Assembly: GCA_947095535.1 (NCBI GenBank)
Contig: OX352772.1
Coordinates: 102,192,641 to 102,256,640 of the forward strand
Reading direction: 5' to 3'
Origin: Poecilobothrus nobilitatus
Lineage: Eukaryota; Arthropoda; Insecta; Diptera; Dolichopodidae
Length of the DNA: 64,000 bases
Notes under the pieces: generated by a model
What the model saw: only the letters and a program-made list of their open reading frames with translations
Databases searched by the model: none
What the model was told of the DNA's origin: nothing
Program-made: the position numbers and the translations under genes
Shown here: positions 1 to 11,523 of the stretch, piece by piece
How the letters are laid out: each line of letters begins with the position of its first letter
Position numbering within the stretch: the stretch's first letter is position 1

Positions 1-1545
1 TTTATTAAGAATACATTCAATTTATTCTTAATATTAATTATTATATTTCAAAAATTTTAGAAAATGAAGGAAGAATAGATATTGGACGATAATTAGAACA
101 ATCTGTACTATTCCCTTTTTTAAAGATGGGAATGACTGGCAATTTTGAATTTACTTGGGAAAATATATGATTCGAAGAAATATATGCTCGTTTATATATT
201 TTACTATCATTGGAACTAAGTAAATAGAAAATTTTTTTATAAATTTAGTAGAGATGTTATCAAATCCATTAGCTGCAGTTATATTTAGAGCATTTATAGC
301 AGTGCCAACTTTTTCACAGTTCGTGGGAATTACATTAAAATTTGTAAAAATATTGCATCGAAATTTATTTATATATTCAACATCAATACTTTCAGTAGGA
401 ATTTCTATTTCGCTAGTTATATTAACAAAGTACGAATTTAGACATTCAACGATATCTTTTTCCTGATTAAGTTTTTTATCATTTTGACATTATACTTTTA
501 TTTGGTTTTCTGGAATTTTGTTTGTATTATATATAATTTTTTTATATAAATTCCATAGTTTTTTACTATCACCTGAACTTCGGAAAATTTCATTGGAGTA
601 ATATTTCTTTTTTGCCTCGGTTATTAATTTTTTTACTCTATCTCTATACTTGAAAAGAATCCCTAATTTTCATTTCTTTTAAGATATCTGTAGTCATCCA
701 GTTATTTTTCTTTTTCCTATTTTTTGCACGTATCATTTGTATTGTTTTTAATAAGTAAACTAAGAGCTTCTAATGTTTCGTCAAATTCGTTAAATGAGTT
801 GAGATTAGTCCAAATACTATTATTAGACATATTGTTACAATTTAGGGCTCTTTTAAATTGCGGAATACTTTCTGTTACCGAGTTTTGTTCTATATTGCTG
901 AACATCATTGGTGGTCAGAAAGACAAGTGTCTAATATATGTATATGATATTTATTTGTCAGTTATAAAATGGTCAATTATTTTTTTGGTTTGGGAACCAA
1001 ACCGAGTAGCGAAATATTCCGAAATTTTGTTACAGATTAAGAAACCATTTCTCATTAACATATTAGAATATGTTTTAAATACAGTATTACTTGTGTTTAA
1101 TAAAATTATATTTATGTCTCCTACAATTATTGATCTCCTATACTTATAAGTTAATCCATCGATTTTTTCTATAAGAGAATCTATACCAGTTTCATGAGCT
1201 CTATATAAATGCCTGATATATTAAATATTCTGTTTTAAAAGCCTAACTCCTAAGATATTACTTTTTTTTATTCTTCGCAAAATAAAAGGTAACTACTAAT
1301 TTCTTCTTTGACATAAATAGCTACTCCTCCATAAGGTTGGTTTCTCTTAGAAAAATATGGTTTATAATCTTGTATACTAAAAAACTTGTTTTCTGACGCA
1401 AGAAGCCATATTTCTGCCAAGATAATTATATGAATATCACATCCAAAACTCTCAATTAAATTCTCAACTTCATATAATTTTTTTTCTTAAGCTGTGTATA
1501 TATAAATAAACGATATTAAAATTGTTTTTATAATTTTATTTAGAT
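1..1545 (-). pseudogene. Jockey-like LINE ORF2 fragment (endonuclease and start of RT), broken
   Basis: Reading the minus strand from about 1545 down to 1, pieces of a non-LTR retrotransposon ORF2 appear in family order. An endonuclease start comes first (LAEIWLLASENKF near 1370-1440, then YGGVAIYVKE near 1310-1340). The endonuclease end follows (LSDHQ near 910), then a linker open from 908 to 717. The reverse-transcriptase fingers follow, with IPIFKKGNSTDCSNYRP near 85-135. Several frame changes and stops separate the pieces, so no protein is made. The catalytic half of the RT would lie left of the window edge. The pieces match LINEs A and B further right in order and wording, so this is another copy of the same jockey-like family. 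Function once: target cleavage and reverse transcription of its own RNA. Confidence 0.85.
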
Positions 1546-2025
1546 TTCTTATCAAGATTTAAATAGTACTTACTTTACTCTACTCTACTATAGTACTCTA
1601 CTTTTAAGTTATTTTCAAAATTTACTCTTCCATTGCGAGCATTTTGTGTCTAATAGTTTATAAAAATTTTATTATATGTTCATATGTAATTGACTGAAGA
1701 TAAAGTTGAATAAAAACAAAAAATAAATAAGCTTTTTTCATCTGTTGCGATCGTATTGATAAAAATGACCAGTATTCACGAATTGTTTGACAAATAGATT
1801 GACAAAAAATAATATAATTAGTTTAGTTTTTATAATTATACATAACAGTACAGTGATAATAATAATAAAAAAAAAATTAAAATTGAAATCTAAGTGAATA
1901 ATTTGGTAAAGTAAAATTAATTTAGCAAAGTAAATATTATATGAATTAAATTTTTTGTAGGATTTAAAGGCAAAAAATAGTTGGAAAAATATATGAATAT
2001 TTTTCTACTTGCAATTATGTATATA
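1546..2025. other. AT-rich spacer, no gene seen
   Basis: About 480 bases of AT-rich sequence with short A and T runs. I see no coding pattern, no repeat shared with the rest of the window and no RNA gene. It ends at the TA target duplication of the mariner-type element. Confidence 0.6.
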
Positions 2026-2057
2026 TAGGGTTTTCCAATTTGAATTATATGATTTCT
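2026..2057 (+). repeat. Left terminal inverted repeat of the mariner-type element
   Basis: Thirty-two bases starting TAGGGTTTTCCAATTTGA are matched, reversed, at 3249-3280 with about five mismatches. TA precedes it. Confidence 0.92.
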
Positions 2058-2138
2058 AAGTGACGTTTCGGGCATATGTAGTATGTCATGATCTGTCTTT
2101 TTTTTTTCATTGTATTCAGTAATGTTTACAATTTCATC

Positions 2139-3152
2139 ATGGAGAGATATACGCAAGAACAACGTTTACAAATTATTCAAATTTATTATCATATTAATAA
2201 TCGTTCTCCAATTGCAACTTTTCGTGCGCTTTTGCCATTTTATGCTCGTAATAATCGTCCAACAGTGTTCGCTATTCGTCGAATTGTTGAAAATTTCGAG
2301 CGTACATTTTCTTTACATAATGTTCAGGTGCCAATAAGACAAAGAATCGCTCGAAGTAATGAAAATACTGCTGCTGTTCAGGCAAGTGTTGCTGCAGACC
2401 GCAATTTGTCGATTCCAAGACGTTCTCAAGAATTGGGATCGTCTCAAACCATAACCTGGCGGGTTTTGAGAAAAGATTTGGGCTTGCATCCTTATAAAAT
2501 TGTTACCACTCAAGAACTGAAGCCATTGAACCACCGTAAACGCCGTGAATTTGCTGATTTTGTCTTGGAACAACTTGAAAACGATAACGATTTTTTTTAA
2601 GAAAATCATCTCCGATGAGGCTCACTTTCATCTCACAATAAACAAAACTGTCGATTCTGGTGCGAAGAATATCCACAAATTATTCATGAATAACCATCAC
2701 ATTCACCTAAAGTGACAGTTTGGTGTGGTTTTTGGTCTGGTGGAATCATCGGTCCGTACTTCTTTAGAAATGAAGCTGGTAGCACCGTTACTGTCAATGG
2801 AGAGCGGTATAGATCGATGATAACCCACTTTTTATGGCCGAAATTGGAAGAAGTTGATCTTGACAACATCTGGTTCAAACAAGACGGGACTACGTGCCAC
2901 ACAGCACGTGCAACAATCGAATTATTGTTTGGTAACCGAATAAAGTTTGGAGATTCTCCAAGAACTTGTGATTTAACACCATTAGACTGTTTCCTGTGGG
3001 GTTATTTGAAGTCATTGGTCTTTAGCAATAAACCAGACTCTCTTCAAGCTTTAGAAGTCAATATTGAACGTGCTATTCATGACAAAATTGCTCGAAAATT
3101 GGGTTCATCGAATTCGTTCGAACCTGCAAAAGAAATCGTGGAGACCATTTGA
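2139..3152 (+). pseudogene. Mariner-type transposase, inactivated
   Basis: The coding region starts at an ATG at 2139 (MERYTQEQRLQII), with an N-terminal helix-turn-helix DNA-binding part of about 130 residues. It is open to 2598, where a run of eight T shifts the frame. The first catalytic Asp lies in SDEAHFHL just after that shift. A second frame change follows within about 15 codons, and a TAA interrupts the sequence near 2692. The frame is then open to 3152 with the second Asp in QDGTTCH and the third in LTPLDCFLWG. The enzyme once cut and pasted the element by binding its inverted ends. With two frameshifts, a nonsense codon and a shortened Asp-to-Asp spacer, this copy cannot encode an active transposase. 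Confidence 0.88.
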
Positions 3153-3248
3153 ATGACGTTTTATTCAGAACTTAATTGTATCAATTATACTTCACATTAA
3201 ATAAAAAACATTTGAATTTCCTTAACAATTAGTGTGTTTTTTTTTTAA

Positions 3249-3280
3249 AGAAATCATATCACTCAAATTGGAAAACTCTG
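3249..3280 (-). repeat. Right terminal inverted repeat of the mariner-type element
   Basis: Mirror partner of 2026-2057, followed directly by TA at 3281-3282. Confidence 0.92.
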
Positions 3281-3282
3281 TA

Positions 3283-4682
3283 TATGCATCAATTTTTTTT
3301 AGAGTTTTCATTAATATAAAATTTGTATTGCTAATATAGTGTAACTGACATTTATAAAGATATATGAAGAGGCTATAAGTGAAATTTTGAAGAAAAAAAA
3401 AATTAATTTATTACAAAAAAAATTTAAATTTTTATATATATCATAGAAATTTATAATATGTACTGATTTTAGAACAATATTTAATGTTCTAATATAAAAA
3501 ATTCGACATGTGTAAATTTAAGGTTATGAGAAGAAGAAGTTTGTAAATAAAGAAATTGGAATTAATGTATGCAAATGAAATTACAGTTGATCTGTGAATA
3601 CTGCAATTTAATATTAGATGTATAAATATATATGAACATGTTCATGTATATATGTATATGTTTTCAAGAATTTGTTTATAAATTTAATTATTAAAAATTT
3701 ATAGTTAATATAGTGTAAAAGTAAACAATAAAAAAAAAACTAAAATTTAATATTAGTATGATTTTAAATATTCTACGAAAATTAATGTAAAATAATTTAT
3801 AAAAAATTATAATATACCTATAGTGGCTTTATAAAATTTAAAGTAAACATTAGCTTAACTACTAAATCTATTTTTAATGAATTTAATGTCGTTAAAATTT
3901 TTAATTCTATATACCTTTGAACCTTCCTTTTGACGTAAAAAGATTGTGTTGTTTGTAATCCAAAGAAATTTAAATTCACAAGATGTTTTGATCACGCTTC
4001 GTAATATAATGCGGTTTGTAACTTTGTGAGGTAATGTCGAAGAAAAATTTCTCCATTATCACATTTTTGTAAATCTAGTTACATCATAAAGTAACTACAT
4101 ACATAGAGAAATCTCGTAGAAGATAAAATTGTAGTCAATTTCATTGATTTGAAATCACCCCAAGATCGTATTTGGGGTTATTTCGTAAAAAGATGACCGT
4201 ATTTTTGGTATACCATCAAAGAACATAAGAAAAACAAAACAATAAAATATTTTTTCATTCATTTAGTTCATAATTTATTTTCTTCGAACTGATTTTTTTT
4301 TTCTCTAAAAATTGATTTTATATTGTTACATACATGCATACATACATATTTATCTAGGCATCACAAACAAATGTTCTTATAATTTTAAAATGTAATTTTA
4401 TAGAACTAATAAAGAATAACTCTACATAACACATAGACAATATTTGAAGGCCAACAAAATTTTATTATAATATTGCAAGTGTATGTAAATTGTAACGGAG
4501 ATCTATTTGTTTTTATTTTTTTCTTTTTTGTTTAGAAGAATATTTGTTTTAAAAATTAAAAAATATTTTTGGATGGAATATTGAAATTTTCTAAAATATT
4601 GGTATTAACCTTTGTCGACCCACAAAGGCACAAAGGTATAGTAAGTTAAGATCAAATTTACTGAATGTATAATAACATATAT
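3283..4682. other. AT-rich spacer, no gene seen
   Basis: About 1.4 kb of AT-rich sequence without a convincing reading frame. Small imperfect palindromes such as CCTTTGTCGACCCACAAAGG (4611-4630) occur but do not define a known element. Confidence 0.6.
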
Positions 4683-5229
4683 TAAGGCTGGTTTTTAATT
4701 AGACCGATATATCCACAAAAATGTTAGAGCATAGGCAGAACATACAAAAATGCTATGTATTTGAGAGAGATTAAGCTAAAAAAATATCCATGAAACATTT
4801 TAAAATATCCAAGAAAGTAACCATAAATATCCACGGATTAGATATATGTATGCAAAAATTGTATATCTTACAAAAAAATTTCTACTACCATGGCATTTAA
4901 ATTTTGAAGTGTCAAAAAATAAACAAATCTTCAAATTTTATTTTTTAGTGAGAAACTATATTAAAATGACTATATTATGGGTATAAAAATATTATTAATA
5001 AACTATGTATATTATTTTTAACAACTTTATAAATAAAAAATTTTAAATTTTTAACTAAATATGAATATAAACATTAATAAATTAGGTTATGTATAATTTT
5101 AACTGCCAAGGTGTTGCTGTAATATTTTTTAATAATATAATTTTTTTTCTCTCTCTTTTCCACACTATATTTTTCTCTTTCTAAAGTTGCGATAATATCC
5201 ATGAAATATCTTATGAAAACCAGCCTTTA
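4683..5229. mobile_element. MITE-like element with short inverted ends (AAGGCTGGTTTT)
   Basis: The stretch begins TTAAGGCTGGTTTTTAATTA and ends with the reverse complement of AAAGGCTGGTTTTCATAAG. This gives inverted ends of about 13 bp around roughly 545 bp of non-coding AT-rich DNA. That size and structure suggest a non-autonomous DNA transposon (MITE). I could not fix a target duplication with certainty and cannot name the superfamily. A second copy elsewhere in the genome would confirm it. Confidence 0.55.
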
Positions 5230-5285
5230 TGTCTATAGATAGATATGTAATTCTTTCTAGATAGCAGAATTCTTAAAAGTATTTT

Positions 5286-5485
5286 TATACCATACACCTA
5301 AAATATAGGGTATATTAACTTTGGTATGGTGTTTGTAACCACCAAAAAGAAGCGAGTTAGATATGGACATGTATATATATTCTGAATCAGGATCACCTCC
5401 TGAGTCGATTTAACGATGTCCGTCCGTTCCGTCCGTTTTGATGAAATTTATATAGTAGGTTACTAATTACGAAAGGAAGGCTAAG
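5286..5485 (+). mobile_element. Dispersed TATACC repeat, copy 1, left part (split by errantivirus)
   Basis: Begins TATACCATACACCTAAAAT, then an internal echo of the end (ATAGGGTATA), then a head that includes CGTCCGTTCCGTCCG. The head is clearly the same sequence as the reverse strand of 28460-28622, sharing TTAACTTTGGTATGGTGTTT and GAATCAGGA. It stops at the GCTAAG target site of the errantivirus and resumes at 13866. Without the virus the element is about 1.55 kb, the same size as copy 2 (21781-23300). There is no coding capacity, so it was probably moved by another element's transposase. Confidence 0.75.
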
Positions 5486-5930
5486 AGTTATGTCACCCTG
5501 TAATAAAACAATGTTTTGAATATATTTTTATTTACTTTCACACGCGCAAACTTACTTTTGCGCGCGTCAACATATTATTGTAACTTGTAACATGATCCTA
5601 TCTTAAAATAACTGTACATTCCAAACTTCAATAATAATTTTCTCAGCACGTTGCATTGCAACGTGACTTATTAAGAATGTAAATATTCTAATATAAAAAT
5701 GCATGGATTCTGCTACTGGACGTTGGTTCGATCAGAAGTTGTTTTGTTATATAAAAAGTTGAATAAATAAAAAGAAATTGTTTTGTTATATATAAAAATA
5801 AATAAATAAATAAAAATCTAATGTAAAACAAAATAATGTTATATATAAAAATAAATAAATAAATAAAAGTCAAGTATAAAACAAAACAAACAATATTTTT
5901 ATTATTTCGCTTAATTATAAAAATATAAAT
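5486..5930 (+). repeat. 5' LTR of the young errantivirus
   Basis: Starts AGTTATGTCACCCTG and ends ATATAAAT. It should hold the promoter, transcript start and polyadenylation signals (several AATAAA motifs in the second half). It contains two near-identical runs of TTATATATAAAAATAAATAA near 5785 and 5840. It matches the 3' LTR at 444 of 445 positions. A GC-rich inverted motif, CACACGCGCAAAC with TTTGCGCGCGTC, lies at about 5540-5570. Confidence 0.96.
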
Positions 5931-5947
5931 GGCGCAGTCGGTAGGAT
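5930..5947 (+). other. Primer-binding site, tRNA-Ser type
   Basis: TGGCGCAGTCGGTAGGAT is the complement of a tRNA 3' end of the serine type used by 17.6/297-like elements. It overlaps the last T of the LTR by one base. The identical motif occurs on the minus strand at 57959-57977 next to the LTR of the old element. Confidence 0.88.
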
Positions 5948-7222
5948 GCGTCAACTAGTGCTTACTTAAAAAATAACAAAAACAATAAATGAACGAAAAT
6001 CATAAAATAATAAGTGAATGAAAATCACAAAATAATAAGTGAACGAAAATCACCAAAAAACAAAAATTGTACATACTATACAAATTGCACCAGTTAGTAT
6101 ATGTCAATATACTCAAGGACGCAGAAAAAGAAAAACCTAGCAATCATCCGGCTGAAACAACAACAACAACCAATAGCTGAATCGAAGAGTACCAGGGCTA
6201 CAACACCAGCAGTACAACAACCAACAAACCGTGAGTTTTTATTTTTCCAAGTTTTACCAATATAATAGGTTAAATTAATAGAAGAAGTATATTTAAGTAA
6301 ATCAAAATTCTTTATGTTTTAAAGAGAATATTTTTTTTTATATATATAAACGTGCTTTAAATATCATCTGGGTAAAACTAAATTAAAGTCTATTTGAATC
6401 AAATAAATTTAAAGTAAAAGAATTAAATTTAAAACACCTAAGTATATAAATAATTTTTCATTGTTTTAAAATATTGCTAAAGACTATTATTTTGCAAAAG
6501 TTTGTTTAACTTTTTTCGTAATCACTATTAGCAGTAGCACTAAAATTTTAAAAGAAAATATATTTTTTATATTACATCAAATTTATTTTTTTTTCGTACG
6601 ATAAAATCAAATAACCCAGTGTTAACTTATTAAATAAATTTTTCCAAGCGAATATATTACCTGAAAGAAAAAAAGAATAAAATTAAAATCAAATAATAAA
6701 ATATTAAAACCATATGAAATATTAAATAAGTAATAAGTAGATATTAAATAAAAAAAAAAAAGGGAAGCGTAAAATAATAAAAGAAATAAGTAGTATTAAC
6801 TTCCAAAAAATAAATAAAACAATTTTTTCTTCATACTATTACTAATAATACAATTTTGTTTTCATATTAATAATTACTTTAAAATACATATTCCAAAATA
6901 TATATATGTTCGAAAATTTACAATCTAGCAAAAAAAATTATAATAAAAATAAAGCTTAAATAAATATTACAAAAAATAATTACATACTTATAAAAAAAAT
7001 ATATACAATAAACAATTTTTAATCAAAAAAAAAACTATTAAATAAAAAAAAATAAAATAAGAAAAGAAAATAATAAATTACCTAATTTTAAATTTATACT
7101 TTTGATGAGAAGTAAACAAGAATTACAACCAGTCAAATTAAATAAAAATTACATTTCATAAATAAATTTTGTATAAATCGAATTTCCTTTTCATATAGTA
7201 CTAAACTTTCATTTTGCCGTTT
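5948..7222 (+). other. Long untranslated leader of the errantivirus
   Basis: Nearly 1.3 kb between primer site and gag, extremely AT-rich and free of long reading frames. Near 5985-6052 there are about three tandem copies of a 26-base unit resembling AATAATAAGTGAACGAAAAT. A GTGAGT splice-donor-like motif lies at 6231. Leaders of related insect errantiviruses are also long and can carry insulator or packaging signals; nothing here proves either role. Confidence 0.7.
6231..6236 (+). other. Candidate 5' splice site for env mRNA
   Basis: ACC/GTGAGT in the leader fits the insect donor consensus. Paired with the acceptor at 11869-11870 it would delete gag and pol and bring the leader close to the env ATG. 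Errantivirus Env is known to be made from a spliced RNA; use of this exact donor is inference. Confidence 0.45.
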
Positions 7223-8374
7223 ATGTCACAACATTTCGTAGCTATCGGAGTTGTTGACATACTTATAGAAGAATTATCGAAATTAAATTTAAATAGAAAT
7301 ACAGAAAATCGAATCATGACAGACCCAAAAAGCCTTACAATTGACCCACTTAAATATTTAGAACGTGTACCTGAATTTAATGGGAAATTCGGTACCTTAC
7401 AAACTTTTATCGATTTAGTAGATCGAATCACACCTTTACTACTCCAATACGACGAATTCTCAAAAGGAATTTTCTCTGACATAATTAAATCAAAATTAAC
7501 TGGAAGTGCCAGAGAAGTTATCGAAATCAATCATCAAGCTACCACCTGGGATGAAATTAAAAAAGTACTTAATAACAATTTTGGCGATAGGCTATCCGCT
7601 GACCAACTTTTTGACCAGTTAAGGGGCCAAACTTTTAAGACGAATGCTGTCGAATTTTACAACGACGTGAAAGCTATACTTAGAAGACTAAATACAAAAA
7701 CACAGTTGGAATACCAAAACAATAACGACGAATTAGAAAGATATTTAAAAGCTAACGTTCAAAGTGCTTTAGATACTTTTAAAAATAAAGTTCCTGAACC
7801 CTTGAAATCAATCCTATCTTGCAGAGATCCTAAGACGTTAGAAGATGCAATGAAAATTTTATACGAATCGGGCTACGCTTTTTCGAATATCAATGTCAAT
7901 CATAACTATACCCAAAATAACCATAACAGTAATCGTAATCGCCATAATAACAATAATCGTTACATTAGTAACAAAACATCCCAAAATCGTTCAAATAACA
8001 TTCAAGACAATCCAAATCGTGATAATAATCGTAATTCTATTCGAAACCCCTCTAATAATATTAATAATAATGGTAATCGCTCAATCAGATATTTCAACAA
8101 TAATACATCTCCAAATACAGCGCACCAAAACGGTACCTCTAATCCCAACATTCTTCATAATAATAACAGAAGCCCACCTGGTGTGTACAATCATATAAAT
8201 AATCAACGACCATTTTACAATAATTGGCAACCAAACCAGAACAGAAATTCTCACTACAACCCCAACTACCAAAACAATTACAATTCGCAAGTAGAACCCA
8301 TGGATGTTAATAATCAGCAAACCATCGATATAGGAAATTTTCGGGAGACTGGCCAAACCGACTCACCTACATAA
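7223..8374 (+). CDS. gag: Errantivirus Gag (capsid polyprotein)
   Basis: About 383 residues from the ATG at 7223 (MSQHFVAIGVV); a second in-frame ATG at 7316 (MTDPKSLTIDPLKYL) is an alternative start. The N-terminal two thirds is a capsid-like alpha-helical region (YLERVPEFNGKFGTLQTF, then DLVDRITPLLLQYDEF). The last third, from about residue 225, is almost pure Asn/Gln/Arg/His/Tyr and has no CCHC zinc knuckle, as is usual for errantiviruses, so RNA binding would rest on the basic Asn-rich tail. The frame is intact. It ends in TAA at 8372-8374, and pol overlaps its last 64 bases in the -1 frame. It forms the intracellular particle around the genomic RNA. Confidence 0.92.
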   Translation: MSQHFVAIGVVDILIEELSKLNLNRNTENRIMTDPKSLTIDPLKYLERVPEFNGKFGTLQTFIDLVDRITPLLLQYDEFSKGIFSDIIKSKLTGSAREVIEINHQATTWDEIKKVLNNNFGDRLSADQLFDQLRGQTFKTNAVEFYNDVKAILRRLNTKTQLEYQNNNDELERYLKANVQSALDTFKNKVPEPLKSILSCRDPKTLEDAMKILYESGYAFSNINVNHNYTQNNHNSNRNRHNNNNRYISNKTSQNRSNNIQDNPNRDNNRNSIRNPSNNINNNGNRSIRYFNNNTSPNTAHQNGTSNPNILHNNNRSPPGVYNHINNQRPFYNNWQPNQNRNSHYNPNYQNNYNSQVEPMDVNNQQTIDIGNFRETGQTDSPT

Positions 8375-11300
8375 AAATAAAGGAATACAATTTTCTAATC
8401 GACAGTGGCGCTTCAAGCTCAATAATCCGACCAGACACTTTCAAGGAAATACCTAGAATACAACTAAAAAATTCAAAAATTTTGAGAGCATTGAAAAAAG
8501 ATGTCTTAATAAATCAAGCAATAAGTATAAATATTTTTGAGGAATTCAAACCAAACAATAATGAAAAATTTGTATTTTTGGTTCATGATTTTCATGAAAA
8601 ATACCATGGCCTTATAGGTAATGATATACTAATGCAAGGTAACGCTGTTATCGACTACAAAAATAAAATTCTCATGATGAACGACACTCCAATAAAATTA
8701 TACTTTAGTCACCAACCAGAAAATACCATATACCAAATCGAACCTGGGGAATATTATTATAAAATCCCTGTCAAACAACAAAAAGGTGACGCAATGATAG
8801 AAGAAACTAATTTAAATGCCGACGTTCGAATTCTAGAAGGTATTTATGAAGTAAACGACTTTCAAGCAAGAGCCAAAATACTTAACGTATGTGACCAACC
8901 TAAAATGTTCAATTTCAACGAACCATTCCCGTCCGCAGAAATAGACGAAATCTTAGATTTCAATAATTACGAAACAAACGAATACTTAACGTACAAAGAC
9001 AGTAAAATTATTCCAGAAAAAATTAAAACCGACCACTTAAATAAAGAAGAAAAACTTCAATTAAATCATCTTCTATCTGAATTTAATGAAATATTTTCTG
9101 AACAAATACCTCTCTCAGTTACCAACAAAATCAGACACAAAATTAATACTATAGACAACATACCAATAAAAAGCAAAATTTACAGATACCCATATATCCA
9201 CAAAATAGAGATACAAAAGCAAATTCAGGAAATGTTGGAAAATGGAATTATCCAACATAGCAATAGTCCGTACAACAGCCCAGTTTGGGTTATTCCCAAA
9301 AAATTAGATTCCTCTGGCGAGCGGAAATACCGTCTTGTCATAGACTACCGTAAACTTAATGAAAAGACAATTGACGACTCTTATCCAATCCCTAATATTG
9401 AAGAAATATTGGACAAATTAGGGAAAAGTACGTATTTCTCTGTAATAGATTTAAAATCCGGATTCCATCAAATAGAAATGGAACCGGAAGACATACAAAA
9501 GACTGCATTCTCTGTTGACAACGGACACTACGAATTTAGTAGAATGCCTTTTGGGCTGAAAAATGCCCCTAGTACCTTTCAACGCCTGATGGACAATATA
9601 TTGAGGGAAAATATAGGCAAAGAATGTCTAACGTACATGGACGACATTGTAGTGTTCTCAAACGGTTTAGACGAACACATAAAAAACTTAAAAAAAATTT
9701 TCACAAAAATAAAATCAGCTCGACTTCGAGTACAACTAGACAAATGCGACTTTCTAAGAAAAGAAGTCGAATTTTTAGGACACGTTATCAATGAACACGG
9801 AATACATCCCAACCAAAAGAAAATAGAGGTAATTAAAAACTACCAAATTCCAAAAACTCCAAAGGAAATAAAAAGATTCCTAGGTATCGCAGGATACTAT
9901 AGGAAATTCATAAAAAATTTCGCCGAGATAGCAAAACCCATGACTCTATTCTTAAAGAAAAATTCTAAAGTAGACATAAATAACCACAAATACATCCAAA
10001 GTTTCAACGATCTAAAAAAGAAATTAATATCAGCACCAATTCTTATCTACCCAGATTTTGAAAAAAATTTCGAAATAACCACAGATGCGAGTCATTATGC
10101 CATAGGTGGCGTACTATCTCAAGAAGGAAAACCAATCTCATACGTGTCTCGAACACTAAATGAGCACGAAATTAATTATTCAACAATCGAGAAAGAGCTT
10201 CTCAGTATTGTATGGTCACTTAAACAATTCAGACCATATGTTTTCGGTAGAAAAATTAAACTCTTCACAGATCACAAGCCCTTAGTTTGGTTACACAGTC
10301 TTAAAGAACCAAACAGCAAATTAATAAGATGGAAATTGCAAATTCAAGAATATGACTATGACATATCATACAAAAAAGGTTGTGAAAATAAGGTAGCTGA
10401 TTTCCTAAGTAGAATAGACATAAACCAAAACGAAAATATCCCATTCCAAACTAATATTATAGAAACAGTTACGCCTTTAAATTTATACAAAAATCAAATT
10501 ATAATAAACAAAATTAATTCGGGCTCTTTGCAAATCAAAACACGAAATATATTTAACAAAACCCTTAAAACAATATCCATAAAAGTCTTAGACGATATCA
10601 CATTAAAAATGATTATCAAGAATCATTTTGACCCAAAACGAACTAACGCCATATATGTAAACGACGAAATATTTGATAAAATAAATCCTATCCTTCGCGA
10701 ACATTTTATAAATTACAAAATTATTAGGAGTAAAAAATTACTGAAAAATATTACCAATGACGAAGAACTAGAAAATCTCATTCAAACAAAGCACTTGGAA
10801 AACAATCACCGTGGCATTAACGAAATTAACGAAGAAATGAAAAACGAATTCTATCACCCAAATTTAAAACTTAAGATATCAGAATTTATAAATAACTGCG
10901 AAGTGTGCATTCTAGAAAAATATGAAAGAAAACCCCCACAGATTCCGTTAAAAATATCCGAAACTCCGAATAAACCTAACCAAATAATCCATATGGACAT
11001 ATTCTATTCCATAAACAAGTCATTATTTGTCACTATGATCGATAAATTCAGTAAAATCGCCATGTTTACTAAAGTACAAAATAGAAGTGAGGCAGAATTC
11101 AGAAGAGCAATTGCAAAGTATATTAGCACATACGGTAACATAGCGAAAATAGTTACTGATAACGAATTAGGAATGAAATCCCATTTAATGAGAAAATTTT
11201 TGGAAGAAAATAATATCACAATCCACTACACTTCCAATTCAAATCACAACAGTAACGCAGACATAGAGCGCTTGCATAACACCATCAACGAGCACCTCAG

Positions 11301-11523
11301 ACTATTAAAACATACAAAGAAAAATCTACCAATCGAAGAGCAAATGATTTTAATAAACGGGTATTACAACAATACGATACACTCCTCAACAAACAAGAAA
11401 CCAATAGATTTCATTCAAGGTAAAATAACAGAAAGCGAATACGAACAAATCTACAACAAAATATTAGAAAAGAAAAACCGCGTTATTGAAGAAGCAAACG
11501 AAAACAAATCGACATATCTTTAG
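8311..11523 (+). CDS. pol: Errantivirus Pol: protease, reverse transcriptase, RNase H, integrase
   Basis: The frame opens at 8311 and has no need of its own ATG, since it is entered by -1 frameshifting near 8335. Domains in order: aspartic protease (LIDSGASSS at about 8392-8418); reverse transcriptase with finger motif SPYNSPVWVIPKK and catalytic YMDD at about 9637; RNase H (ITTDASHYAIGGVL at about 10074); connection region; integrase with an H-H-C-C zinc site near 10795-10920 and the DDE core (HMDIFY near 10993, VTDNELG near 11152, DIERLHN near 11260). All these catalytic residues are present. A TAG at 11521-11523 closes the frame, while the integrase tail continues in another frame from 11523. 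Confidence 0.95.
8335..8341 (+). promoter_or_regulatory. -1 ribosomal frameshift heptamer A AAT TTT
   Basis: In the gag frame the bases read GGA AAT TTT CGG. The seven bases A AAT TTT fit the X XXY YYZ slippery rule exactly. They lie inside the 64-base gag/pol overlap, after the last stop of the pol frame (8308-8310) and before the gag stop (8372). A -1 slip here joins Gag to protease. No downstream stimulatory structure was worked out. Confidence 0.8.

Larger units (their letters stand above)
2026..3280 (+). mobile_element. Mariner-type (rosa/DD41D-like) DNA transposon, complete ends, dead transposase
   Basis: A 1,255-bp element is bounded by 32-bp imperfect inverted repeats at 2026-2057 and 3249-3280 and flanked by TA on both sides (2024-2025 and 3281-3282), the target duplication of the IS630-Tc1-mariner superfamily. 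It holds one transposase gene on the plus strand. Wording of the transposase around QDG, TARATIELL and LTPLDCFLWGYLK is of the insect family I know as rosa-like, usually with 41 residues between the second and third catalytic Asp. Here the spacing is 33 residues, best read as a small in-frame deletion. The family name is from memory; the superfamily is secure. Confidence 0.88.

Noticed and set aside
254..466. Open plus-strand frame of 70 codons
   Set aside because: It is the reverse strand of LINE coding sequence on the minus strand, with no independent signal.
5930..5947. Possible tRNA gene
   Set aside because: Only the 3'-end complement of a tRNA is present, at the exact place of a retroviral primer site; no cloverleaf exists around it. 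The same holds for 57959-57977.
5688..5954. Minus-strand hydrophobic ORF in the LTR, repeated at 13623-13886
   Set aside because: It consists of Ile/Phe/Tyr codons from AT-rich LTR DNA and occurs twice only because the LTR does.
7893..8356. Overlapping hydrophobic frames opposite and beside the gag tail
   Set aside because: They are shadows of the Asn-rich AAT/AAC repeat region of gag.
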